Program-made: the position numbers and the translations under genes | Notes under the pieces: generated by a model | What the model was told of the DNA's origin: nothing | Seen by the model: only the letters and a program-made list of their open reading frames with translations | Databases searched by the model: none | Part shown: positions 1 through 9,094 of the stretch, piece after piece | How the letters are laid out: each line of letters starts with the position of its first letter | Numbering within the stretch: position 1 is the stretch's first letter | Source: Lactifluus volemus | Lineage: Eukaryota > Basidiomycota > Agaricomycetes > Russulales > Russulaceae | Assembly (NCBI GenBank): GCA_022376515.1 | Contig: WTXI01000495.1 | Span: 1 to 21,667, forward strand | Direction of reading: 5' to 3' | DNA: 21,667 bases

Positions 1-2
1 TG

Positions 3-2187
3 TCATGCATCCGTGTTGCGTAGGGTTGGGTCGACCACGGTAGGCCGATAACGTCGAACACCTCCTTCTCAGAGCGCGGAAATATGAGGTGGGAATCGCG
101 CCGGCGCGTGCTGAAGATCACGATGTGAGTATCTCTTGAGGACGCGAAGATTTGAACATACATTGCAGAACTATCAAACTTCAGCCCCTGCCCACAAATC
201 GATTAGCCAATATTACATAGCAGAAGAAATGGCGGAACGAACACAGCCTTCGCAGCCCGACCGCAGGTCTCTTTGAAACATAGTTGCGCCCGTCCATCCG
301 ACGATGGCGGTCCAGTAGGTCTCAGGCAGCGCACAGATGAGGTCGACCCGACGGGGCGACCACCGTTGGGTGTTTTGTACACAGTGAGTGCCTTCTCGAG
401 CGAGTCCCATTGTGCAGTGCGTAACGCATCATATTCGTGGAATCCGGAGAGGTCTGTGGCGAGTCAACATGCTGCAGGTATGGAGAGGCCTAACAGGTCC
501 GGGCGAGATACTCACGCATGACATGCGTTACAAGGCCCGCAGACCGTAGGCGTTCTACGAGTCGCGCGCAGAGGACCCTTGGCCGACGTCGTTGCGTTTG
601 GATGCGTGAATACAACATCAATGTCGTTGCTGGCTGACTTCCCGCGACGGTACCTGGTGAGCTGAGATGAGAAGAAAAAAAGAAGACAGCCAGCATAAGA
701 AAACACATGCCCGCCGACAAGGGTACCAACACAGCCAGGTTCGACGACATTCAGGTGGTCCATAATCGTTGCGTGGATGGCTTCGGCCTCTTCGCGGGAA
801 ATGCTGTTTGGGTGTTAGCAGGTCGTTTCGATAACGAGTCCTTAGTTCGCACGTCATTATGAGATCACCGTGCAGGCCAAGCGCGATGCGGGTGTCCATT
901 TCGGTGCCATCTCTATTTTCTGCCTGTGTAGAACCGGTGTCGACCTCATAATAAGCCTCGAGATCGCGCAAGGTACGCAGACCGAGGCCATATAATTTGC
1001 GCGCCGTGACTGGGCCGATACCATGGATAGTGGCAAATAATGATAAAGTGACGAAACGATCCGATTTTCTTGTCTCCTCTGTTATCTCGAAATTGGGTCG
1101 CAAGTCAAGGTGGGAAACAAAGTACGCACCAACTTCAGCGATGTGTCCGTGAAACAGGTATTCGTCGATCTGGCCCAAGACGAAGTAAGTTTATATACGT
1201 TCTATTGTGCTGAGCTTACCATCTTGGAAACCTTCTTGCCGATGAAGGGCAGCCTCTGTACCTCGCTGCGCTCCCTCGCCGTGATTTTCCGCGGGAAGGC
1301 TGAATAACCTGTAAGTAGGTGTGGGTGGACTATAAGGCGCATACTAGCGCACCTTTGATAGCCTGTTAGGCATGCATGGTGAGAAAGGGTGAGACGAGGC
1401 AGAGTTAAGCTCACCGCGATAGACCGTGCATAGCTCAGCGCACTACGTTCGTTACTTTCAAGCGCTCGACTCCGTCTCAAAATATCAAGCGCAGAGCACA
1501 GCGATTGGTTCACGCATACGAGAGGTGATGGCCGGGAGCAAGAGAAGCGAGCGGTATGATCGAGTTTTTCCGGGGGCGGAGGGACTGGTGGGGGCAAGAG
1601 GAATGCTGGTGGAGTAAGGTCTACATGTGTGACTCGAGGAGATGTCCGAGTGGGGGGTCGTGACTTTGATTTAGAAAGCGAATTCTGAAGGAACAGGGAA
1701 GCACTACGTGGACAGTGCATCTCAGTCGTCGCCTTTAACTCTGACAATGCTGCGTAGTCCGCACATGGGAGCAGGCGACCCTGCGCAATGGAGTCGCGCA
1801 ACCAATCGGGGGTTACCAATGCTTTTGTTTTCTGAGTACATCATCACCCTTGTCAAAAACATACGATCGAAACAAATGGCAGACCGACAACAGACTGACC
1901 GCGAGGTCCCAGTCGAGATGGCGCTCGAGGCGTTTGCGCATCCCAATGGCTGTGACAACGATCTCTGCCTCTTCTGGGGATCCGACAACGTCTGCGTCCG
2001 CCTTCTCCGCAAGTTCATAGATCTCAGACATGTCCGCATTTGAGAGCTTGGCTTGGAGAACGAAGATGCGGTGAGAGGCGAGGATTCCAGTTGGGCCTTT
2101 CGTGCGTTTGGAGGGGCATCGGGGTGAACATTGGGTCGATCCCAAAGAAGGTGACCGCGAGGGGGAACTGGGGCGCTTGGAAGCCAT
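3..2187 (-). CDS. POL4: Family X DNA polymerase (Pol4 / Pol lambda type) with BRCT domain; several apparent frame breaks
   Basis: Family X polymerases fill gaps during non-homologous end joining and base excision repair in the nucleus. Exons I infer: 2187-1900, 1831-1415, 1308-1220, 1169-1130, 1078-853, 803-711, 653-516, 453-245, 187-162, 110-3. The order of domains is complete: a BRCT domain (exon 1 into VTPDWLRDSI in exon 2), a Pro-rich linker, the 8-kDa lyase-type domain (LVCVNQ, RSALSYA, LPFIGKKVSKM), the fingers helix-hairpin-helix (IHGIGPVTARKLYGLGLRTL), the palm with YRRGK and SNDIDVV (two catalytic Asp), and RRVDLICALPE with the third Asp. The frame breaks near 35, 255, 350, 577 and 1302; each is one or two bases and family similarity resumes in another frame. 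With the break near 35 bridged, the protein ends in a typical family tail at a TGA at 5-3. Introns and catalytic residues are intact, so I read this as a real gene with sequence errors, though early decay is possible. About 540 residues. Confidence 0.85.
654..710 (-). other. Probable GC-AG intron in the family X polymerase gene
   Basis: The intron lies between the codons for VGG and YRRGK. Taking the donor as GCATGT (710 downward) and the acceptor as CACCAG (ending at 654) joins the halves as VGG-YRRGK, which keeps the fixed spacing of the family X palm motif. The only GT-AG alternative (donor GTGTTT, acceptor CTCAG) would insert four residues (HLTR) inside that motif. The intron is 57 nt, a multiple of three, and has no stop in frame, so retention would add 19 residues without breaking the frame. 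Confidence 0.6.
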
Positions 2188-3026
2188 TGTTACAGGCTTT
2201 CGCCTTCGCGACTTGCTGAAGACAGACGCAGGGCGTCAACTAAGCGACCACTGTAGTCATGATCTGAAGGTACGCGTTTCGGCCCGAAGACCGTTCAGTC
2301 AACACTTGCATTGTTATCGTCAAATATTCTCTCAGGATTGTATCTAAGCCCCTTCCCAAAAACTTCAATCGTCTCCATAGCATCCGCTACCAATATCGCT
2401 AATACATAGGTAGCTGAACTACCGCCTGCAAAACAAGGGACTACACCCGTTTTTGGTCCATGTTGCGACCATGATCCTAAGCTGTACTGGATGCCTGAGA
2501 AGTGGAACCTTGGACGACGCTAGGACCTGGATTCGATAAGATAACCAGTTGGCCAGGAGATCAGTCAGCTAGCCGACTAGCCGAGAAGTATGTGCGAGTT
2601 GTCGCAGTGGTACTGTAATTAAAACTCAAGCTTAGACTTTGAGCACATTGCTTACTGTAAGTACCTGGATGTCCGGTGCAGCGGGACGCCACCAGGTTAG
2701 TAGATCTGATCTTATAGCTTTTGCTTGCCATTCAGTCGTGCACCGCCGATGCTATCAGAGACCTCATGTTTAATTCACAATCCAAGAATTTGAACCTGTT
2801 TCCATGGGTTCAGGGTACCTGCGATTATGTTACCCCAGCATCTTATGCAACGACGGAACCGATCGGCAGGGAATTGGTGTATCCAGTCCTTATGCGAATG
2901 GCGTGCTGTGCTCGCTTGCACCAGATATTCTTATCTGCAGGTTGCATGTGTCAGGTACTTATATGGTAATTAATCTCTCATGCTCGCAGTAGTCTTCTGT
3001 GCTCTGCTCAGATTGTTCAAAGTGCA
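2188..3026. other. Intergenic stretch, no gene recognised
   Basis: The left part should hold the promoter of the minus-strand polymerase gene, whose ATG is at 2187-2185. Open frames at 2102-2347 and 2721-2992 show no recognisable domain and no conserved splice structure. I see no tRNA, clear terminal repeat or transposase remnant here. The right end is the 5' flank of the retrotransposon. Confidence 0.5.
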
Positions 3027-3031
3027 GATTG
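3027..3031. repeat. Target site duplication, left copy (GATTG)
   Basis: The five bases GATTG lie directly before the left LTR and are repeated directly after the right LTR at 5640-5644. A 5-bp duplication is usual for integrase-mediated insertion of Copia and Gypsy elements. Confidence 0.92.
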
Positions 3032-3322
3032 TGTTGGAAATCAACTCCGAGCGAGACAGAATTTCGGCCGAGGTAAATGACTCCAGATTTGGCTATTTAA
3101 TATAGCACTTTACAGTACACTTTCTGCTACTTATGGGTGCTCTTCTGCCCCCTTTTAGCATACCATTTACTGCTTAGAGCCCTTTTCTTGAACCATCTAG
3201 AAGGCTTTATACATGTACATACACATATATACATGTCCAATCCCCCCCTTGGGGGATATAAAAGTTGTACCTTCTGTACATTACAATACAAGGGCTTTTG
3301 CCTCCGGGCTCATATTCCAACA
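3032..3322 (+). repeat. Left (5') LTR, 291 bp
   Basis: The LTR starts TGTTGGAA and ends TTCCAACA. It contains a CCCCCCCTTGGGGG inverted repeat at 3242-3255 directly before a TATA box at 3257-3263, so the U3/R border lies in its last quarter. An AT-rich run with repeated ACATGTACAT/ATACATGT palindromes sits at about 3211-3237. Confidence 0.95.
3257..3263 (+). promoter_or_regulatory. TATA box of the left LTR promoter
   Basis: TATAAAA follows a C/G inverted repeat and lies about 60 bp before the LTR end. Element transcription would start shortly downstream and the transcript would carry the primer site. The same sequence in the right LTR (5574-5580) could drive transcription into the 5.6-kb flank. 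Confidence 0.6.
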
Positions 3323-3342
3323 GATTATGAGACCTGGGCTCT
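3323..3342 (+). other. Primer binding site complementary to a tRNA-Met 5' half
   Basis: GATTATGAGACCTGGGCTCT directly abuts the left LTR. Its complement reads AGAGCCCAGGTCTCATAATC, which has the layout of a tRNA D-stem end (GAGC), anticodon stem and the loop CTCATAA with anticodon CAT, ending just past the loop. It does not begin with TGG, so it is not matched to a tRNA 3' end. Drosophila copia and yeast Ty5 are known to prime from initiator tRNA-Met halves cut in the anticodon arm; this site fits that mode. Elongator and initiator Met tRNA cannot be told apart here without the host tRNA sequences. Confidence 0.72.
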
Positions 3343-3544
3343 GGCCCAGTTGTCCAAGCACCTTACGCTCCTTACTCTTTTCTTGTTCCTCTTTCATCTT
3401 TTTCCGTCATGTGGTCCATGTCTCGGCACAACACCGCCACCTCTATCTCTAGAGCCGTGACGCTCTCTCTCTCCGGTCACTCTGGTAGGCCCCCAGCGGC
3501 CACATCGCCACCTCTCGCATCACCAATGACGTTTGCATCGTTCT

Positions 3545-3720
3545 ACACTGTCAGCACTACACTCCCTGCCCAGCTGCATAGTCGCATCGTCAGCACAGTT
3601 CATACGACCACGTCATCTGCTCAGCTTGCACTGTCAGCATCGGCCACACACTCCCTGCACCAGCTTGCACAGTCCGCGCCATCAACACAGTCTGCACCGT
3701 CAGCATCACTTGGCACTGCG
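3545..3720 (+). repeat. Degenerate short tandem repeats in the element interior
   Basis: Units such as ACACTCCCTGC followed by CAGCTGCA or CAGCTTGCAC, and GTCAGCAT/GTCAGCAC, recur with changes through this stretch. They give a long open frame (3409-4206) rich in Ser, Thr, Ala and His with no domain. The frame is more easily explained by low stop density in a GC- and CA-rich repeat than by selection, so I do not call it a gene. Confidence 0.55.
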
Positions 3721-3815
3721 ACCCTCCCGGAAATCGTGACACTGACTCACATCCCCGCCTTGACACGCCACCTTTCAAACAAGATGGGAGCGTCTTCTTC
3801 ATGTGGCAGCGCCAC

Positions 3816-3822
<7 letters not shown>

Positions 3823-3858
<36 letters not shown>
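3823..3858. repeat. 36-nt homopolymer T tract
   Basis: An uninterrupted run of 36 T lies in the element interior. On the minus strand it is a 36-nt A tract, as would be left by a cDNA captured in antisense orientation, but I see no AATAAA signal beside it. Its exact length is likely unreliable in any assembly. Confidence 0.9.
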
Positions 3859-3861
<3 letters not shown>

Positions 3862-4369
3862 CCTTCTCTTCTTCATCTACGGCCTGGATGCCATCAGAGT
3901 CAAAAAGGCCCCGCCTGGTCCAACAACGGATCTTTTCAGCACAGCAAAATCGGCACGCAACAGCGATGCGCCTTACGGGAAGTACACTCGGGCTCAACGC
4001 CAACGGCCACGGCGACGACGTCAGCGCCAACGGCAGCGACAGCACCGATCAGCCTGCAACACGGCCAGTTCCCCCTCTTGCGCACGATGCGATACCGCCA
4101 CCAATGCTATTCACGGCCAAACTCGAGGCGACCACTGGCAACCACATCACGGGACCACCCTGCCGTCCTCAGAGGGCTCGACACTTATGACCGCAACGTC
4201 AGGTAGACGACCTTTTCACAGGCCGATCATTCCGACGTCATTCGAGAGTTCCTTTATGCCCATTGCAGTGCATGGCGCTGGTATTTCACTCCTGATAACC
4301 ACCATCAAACCCTTCCAGTCATGCTCGTTCGACGCTCGCTGTACAAAGTTCAAGCCTCACAGCGCTCGC

Positions 4370-4535
4370 TTATGGAGCTGGAGCCTCACCGTGCTCGCTT
4401 TCAGAGCTTGAGCCTTACGCTGCTCGCTCCGCAAGAGCTCGAGCCTCGCGCCGCTCGCTCCGATCCTGCAACGCTCGCTCACACAGCTCGAGCTCGATGC
4501 CGCTCGCTCACGACAGCTTGAGCCTGGTGCTGCTT
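4370..4535 (+). repeat. Tandem repeat cluster A (AGCTCGAGCC / GCTCGCTC units)
   Basis: Imperfect units of roughly 26-30 nt carry AGCTCGAGCC (or AGCTTGAGCC) followed by GCTCGCTC. A 40-bp block at 4421-4460 recurs exactly at 5063-5102 in cluster B, and similarity continues past it. Confidence 0.8.
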
Positions 4536-5037
4536 GCTAACGCGCACACGGCGCGACTTTGGGCGCAATCGCACTCAACGCCAACGGCACCTACAGTCGA
4601 CTCCGGCAACGTTAACGCATCGGCCACACGCCAGCTCAGACAACGCCAACGACTGCTTCCGAATCGACTGGTTCCGAGCCTCCGACGACATCAGCGCAAA
4701 TGGCCAATGCCGACGTCGAGCCGCTCACTCAACACAGCTCGACCCCCCAGCTGCTCGCTAACACAAACCAGCCTTCAAAGCCTCTCGCTACGCCCACGTT
4801 CGCACTCATGCACCACGGGCCACGGCACAACAACCTCCGGACGTCGACCAGAACGCAGACGACGACAACGCTGTCGCCGGCCCTGCTGGCTCCGTCCACG
4901 GTTCTCTTCATGGCTCTGCTGCCGCCTCCGCTCATGCGCGATCCCCTCTGACCTCGGCTACGAACACACCAGCTCGTTCGCAATCCCCTCCTGACGTGAT
5001 TCGTCTGCTCCATTACCCGAAACCGTTCCGACAAACG

Positions 5038-5250
5038 CTCACTTATGGAGCTCGAGTCTCACTGCTCGCTCCGCAAGAGCTCGAGCCTCGCGCCGCTCGC
5101 TCGGATCCCACAACGCTCGCTCACACAGCTCGAGCCCGACGTCTCTTGCTCGGATCCCACGACGCTCGCTCACACAGTTTGAGCCCGACGCCGCTCGCTC
5201 ACAGAGCTCGAGCCTCATGCTGCTCGCTTCCTGACTCGGAGCTTGAGCCC
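5038..5250 (+). repeat. Tandem repeat cluster B (same units as cluster A)
   Basis: This has the same unit as the cluster at 4370-4535, with at least six AGCTYGAGC-like cores. The block at 5063-5102 is identical to 4421-4460, which shows a duplication inside the element. Its place close to the 3' LTR is fixed by the purine-rich stretch that follows. No protein family explains it. Confidence 0.8.
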
Positions 5251-5335
5251 GTCATCCCGTCTCCGTCATCCACTCGCGCCAACAGTCACAACAAACGCGA
5301 CCAGCACCTGCACACGATCAAATTCTGTCACGCGG

Positions 5336-5347
5336 GTTGAGGGAGCG
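5336..5347 (+). other. Polypurine tract before the right LTR
   Basis: The purine-rich bases GGTTGAGGGAGCG end at the right LTR start (5348). This is the expected place of plus-strand priming, although the run is broken by T and C and is weak. Confidence 0.5.
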
Positions 5348-5639
5348 TGTTGGAAATCAACTCCGAGCGAGACAGAATTTCGGCCGAGGTAAATGACTCC
5401 AGATTTGGCTATTTAATATAGCACTTTACAGTACACTTTCTGCTACTTATGGGTGCTCTTCTGCCCCCTTTTAGCATACCATTTACTGCTTAGAGCCCTT
5501 TTCTTGAACCATCTAGAAGGCTTTATACATGTACATACACATATATACATGTCCAATCCCCCCCCTTGGGGGATATAAAAGTTGTACCTTCTGTACATTA
5601 CAATACAAGGGCTTTTGCCTCCGGGCTCATATTCCAACA
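5348..5639 (+). repeat. Right (3') LTR, 292 bp
   Basis: Identical to the left LTR except for one extra C in the C run before TTGGGGG. It ends TTCCAACA at 5639. Confidence 0.95.
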
Positions 5640-5644
5640 GATTG
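5640..5644. repeat. Target site duplication, right copy (GATTG)
   Basis: It matches the five bases before the left LTR. Removing the element and one copy gives the empty site AGTGCAGATTGCACCCTCAC. Confidence 0.92.
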
Positions 5645-6961
5645 CACCCTCACAACGCCTTCCCCGAAGAAGCGGTATCTATTGACCATCAAGTACGGCA
5701 TTATTAGGCCCGGTGTGTCGGCTGGCGAATGGCTTCAGCTGCTTCAAGTGGTTGGTACGAGGGACTGTAAAATGACGCGATTGCTGGACGTGGACTGGAA
5801 GGGTCCGTACTACTTGAAGCGAAACAGTTGCCTCCTCACAGAAATAATCACGATCGTGCCAGGGTTCCAGATGGCGCAACTTGGCTATATCAGTTGGACA
5901 TAATTCACTGGGTCTATTTGGTACACAAGGCTCGGTCACTGTTGTGATTCCGTATTCTTTGTCTCCACTCTTCCCCATGGGGTATCCTCCAAAAAAAATT
6001 GGACAAAGTTCGCCATTCTTACAAACTCTTTGTCCTCCCTACCCTTTCCAACGGAAACCATGAGAAATGGGATGCCGACACTACCGGCAGAACGCAGGAG
6101 TATACGAGGAGTAGCTCTCCAAAGTCCAGGTTTGCGTCAGCCTGTCACACATACTCCGATCACCACCTATTCATACGACCACAGACCTACTGGAGGAAGT
6201 TACCCCAAGATATATGGTACTATGGTTGAGTTAGATCGCGCGGATAGATCCGCCTGGGATGCTGTAGTGGTATACAACAGGTCTAGAGCCAGATTATTGA
6301 TGACGCCACACTACCCCCGACTGGATCGGGCTTACTCCCCTCAGCCCGGCTCAGCATTTGCTCTGGCGGTGTACTATTCTCTCCCGTCGGGAAACGGATC
6401 GTAACGCCGCTCCCGCTTCATCCCCGCCCCCGCATCCTGGTGCCCCACGAAGCCGAGGCCACGCCTCGCCATATCGCGTCGCACTCAAGCAAGCATGCCT
6501 ATAGAAGATTATGTGGGTATGGATGGGCCCCCATGTACTGTGAAAATAATGAAATGGAAGCGTGCTCGTTGCTCAACTCGCCGAGGTCTTCATCGATATC
6601 CGCGCACGCATAACTTTAACGTTCTCGCCTGTACGTCATCCCAGTCATCACACTTATAGCTGTACCATAGCACAGCTACCAGACAGAACCGCAACAGCGG
6701 ATAACGCTCAAGGTTGATTAGTGATTAGTTGACGGCGTGGCCTTGGACTCGGACATGTCATGATGATGCGACCATGTCGGCTGGTAGCTCGGGCCCAAGA
6801 ATGCATCACCCAAAATTTTCATGAGAGAAAATGAGACCCATTGCTACGGCGCATTTATTCATTCCTGTGACGCTTGCCGAGAACGAAGCCATCCACGATC
6901 ACAATCGGGTTGAACCTAATAAGGCGAGAGCCATTATAAGACGCGTGATACAAACATGGGC
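5645..6961. other. Intergenic stretch right of the retrotransposon, no gene recognised
   Basis: Open frames of 60-125 codons occur on both strands (for example plus 6030-6404 and minus 5679-5978), but none shows a known domain or consistent splice sites. There is a perfect palindrome CCCCATGGGG near 5977-5986 and an 8-bp inverted repeat (GGACAAAG ... CTTTGTCC) at 6001-6035. Without a match elsewhere these are only local structures. Confidence 0.4.
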
Positions 6962-8134
6962 TTAATGAAGAAGTACACTGGCAGGACGTAACGTATAACC
7001 AATGTTTGTTGTGGTCATGAGGATAATGAACGCCGCTACATTGAAAAGAATTTCACGAACGTAGTGTTGAAAGTGGTGTCCATGGCGATCGACTGACAAG
7101 CCGACGAGAACGATGAGAAGAACAGGCACAGAGGGTGGTCGTGCCATAAGAGTCATTTTTGTGACCTCAGGAGGTATCCTAGCCCGGAGATATGTCCGTG
7201 GGTCGTTAAAAGCCATATGTATCTGCAAGCCAGGGAAGTCCTTCAGCTTCGTGAATTTGTACGTCTCGCGCTCACTTTCGGCAGGGAAAGTGGGATAGAA
7301 GGATGTGTCCGGCAACAGGAGGCCAATGCCACAAGTGGTAGCCAAGAATGCCGTACATAGGGTCGAAGACCCGTTGAGGAAGAACTAAGGGTCAGATTTT
7401 GTGATAAACTTACACCAGAAAATCATGCCAAAAAAAATCCCGCCTCGGCCACATCAAAAAAGAGACGGTCGGTGACGAGACCAGTACAAAACTGCATCGG
7501 AGAGAACCAGGAATGTCCCACAAGACAATCTGCATGACAGACACCAACAAACTGGAAGTCTGTCGTCGATCTTGGGGAGGGACATTCTACCTTGGGCGTG
7601 TACGTATCGAATTGATGTTCGAGGGCGTTAGAATAGAACATATCAAAAAGAAAGAGGGACTGTGTAGTGTATTGGCTGGAGGTCAAAAACAGCGCTTTGG
7701 TTGGTCCGAGAATATGGGAATTGCGCTAGGCGGACTAATAGTTTGGAAGACGCGTTATGATTGGTGGGAATTGAACAGACTCGTTGATGCAAGACGATAT
7801 ACAAGGCAAGATTGTGATAGACCTGATGTCTAAGTCAACTCTGCAACCAAGCCCGCTGCATCTCGTAAGGGTCATGCAGAGAGAGAGTAGGGCCGATGGA
7901 AACGATCAATTTAACACCAGGAGAACTTAATTTATACTTTGGATACTTCTGTGTCAGCATGTCTGTGAACAGAGAATAGATGCCGACACTCAACTGACCA
8001 CTCATGCAGACTGCGTAACCAAGCGTGCTGTTGGGTGACGGACCAGGATTAAAAAATGCTGTCACATAGTGGCTGGTGTGTTGGCTCTTCAAGACGTTAA
8101 GGAAAGTGGTCTTTGTGCCAATCTGATCATGCAA
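6962..8134 (-). other. Minus-strand open frames, possible unidentified or decayed gene
   Basis: Three minus-strand open frames follow one another: 8134-7835 (99 codons), 7686-7423 (87 codons) and 7345-6962 (127 codons). The last has hydrophobic stretches (VPVLLIVLVGLSV and ILFNVAAFIILMTTTNIGY) that could span a membrane. I could not join the frames by convincing introns and recognise no family. A multi-exon membrane protein or a relic are both possible; chance frames are not excluded. Confidence 0.2.
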
Positions 8135-8166
8135 CTACTATATCGAATAACCAATCAGTCTCTTGA

Positions 8167-8992
8167 TCAACGACATTGTCCTATCAAATTCTCACCAGAG
8201 GCAGGAGTAGGAGATCCATTTCGCTGCTCGCTGATTAGCTTCTTGACGCTTTCAATGGATTTTTCTCGGGCTGAAATTTGCCGTCTTGCCTTGGTTATGT
8301 CCAGGCTTTTTTGTAGAGCAGAATAGTCCTTTGATGGACGCGACCTTGCTTCCGAGTCCGTGGTAGGCCCTGGTTTGTGTTGGCTCTTCGCTTCTTTGAT
8401 CCCCGCGAGCTCATCACGCAGGTCAGCCAGGATGTCGTCGAGATTCTTCAGCGTAGAAATGCAGTCTTGCATTTCGTCTTCCACTCTAAAAACTTGACAT
8501 ACTTCCCGAGCGCAATCCTGAATGTGGGTGAATCGAACCGGTCCCAACATGATCCCGCCATACCTTGTATGCCACGGCGCTAATGAGAAAATTATTCCAG
8601 AAAACCAGTAGCGTGTGTTCTTACCAGCGACTGACTATGACCACCGCGTCCATGATAGCCTCTGCACGCATGACTCTCAAAACGTGACCGCCGGCCCACT
8701 GCTCGCCGTCGTCCTCGCTACCCTCCTCAACCTTGAAATCATCATCTCCTTGAAGTCCAGTTCTACCTTCTTTCAATATTATGCAGCGCCAGGCCATTAT
8801 TTCATGTGAGGCGGGGCGCTTCGCGTGAACAACACGTTTAACATGTGAATGTACATTGCGAGCCTGTTCGGGGGTAGATGCCCGAAAAATATATGCGACA
8901 AACGTAGACTGACGGTCTTGAATTTCTGCAGATGTTGCGAGAGGCTCTGGTAAGGGCAGTTTGTGAGTGATGAATGCGTCGAGATTAGACAT
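8167..8992 (-). CDS. IMPACT/UPF0029-domain protein
   Basis: Exons are 8992-8625 and 8563-8167; the 61-nt intron (GTAAGA ... ACAAG) restores the motif SRWYGGIMLGPVRF across the junction. The product is 254 residues. The IMPACT (YIH1/YigZ) domain spans about residues 15-140, with EIQDRQSTFVA, the DDGE signature (SEDDGEQWAGG) and VVIVSRWYGG. The C-terminal 100 residues are charged and probably helical (LKNLDDILADLRDELAG, later ISAREKSIESVKKLI). YIH1/IMPACT proteins bind GCN1 and restrain GCN2 in amino-acid starvation, but they carry an N-terminal RWD domain that is absent here, so that role is uncertain. I chose the ATG at 8992 (MSNLDAFITHKLP); an in-frame ATG at 9085 would leave only 9 bp before the divergent gene. 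Confidence 0.88.
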
Positions 8993-9094
8993 AAGTTGGG
9001 ACTGCCCTACCGCTGACTGGCCTGAGAGACAACTACCTGATTTGGTCACTGAGAAACTACTCAGCGTCGCGTTCAACACCTTCACCCCTCATCG
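8993..9094. promoter_or_regulatory. Short shared promoter region between divergent genes
   Basis: About 100 bp separates the start codons of the IMPACT-domain gene (minus) and the mitochondrial-type gene (plus). Both must start here or within each other's 5' region. I see no clear TATA box. Confidence 0.5.

Larger units (their letters stand above)
3032..5639 (+). mobile_element. Non-autonomous LTR retrotransposon, probably Copia-type (2608 bp)
   Basis: Two direct LTRs (3032-3322 and 5348-5639) differ only in the length of one C run (7 versus 8). They begin TGTTGGAA and end TTCCAACA, a perfect 8-bp terminal inverted repeat with TG/CA ends. The pair is framed by GATTG target duplications. A primer binding site adjoins the left LTR and a purine-rich stretch adjoins the right LTR, so the element reads on the plus strand. 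The interior (3323-5347, 2025 bp) shows no protease, integrase, reverse transcriptase, RNase H or zinc-knuckle Gag motif in any frame. It must therefore be moved by enzymes of another element. It is of TRIM/LARD type, between the usual size classes. Near-identical LTRs mean a recent insertion. The Copia assignment rests on the half-tRNA primer site and is an inference. Confidence 0.93.

Noticed and set aside
3..2187. Calling the family X polymerase an old pseudogene
   Set aside because: All splice sites, domains and the three catalytic Asp are kept, and comparable small losses occur in RER1 at the other end, so sequence error explains the breaks at least as well.
3409..4206. 265-codon open frame at the place where gag would start in the retroelement
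   Set aside because: It is Ser/Thr/Ala/His-rich low complexity, passes through the 36-T tract as poly-Phe, has no nucleocapsid zinc knuckle or Gag-like helices, and overlaps similar frames in the other phases.
6001..6035. GGACAAAG ... CTTTGTCC inverted repeat as a transposon end or terminator
   Set aside because: It is a single short hairpin with no target duplication, no second copy and no transposase nearby.
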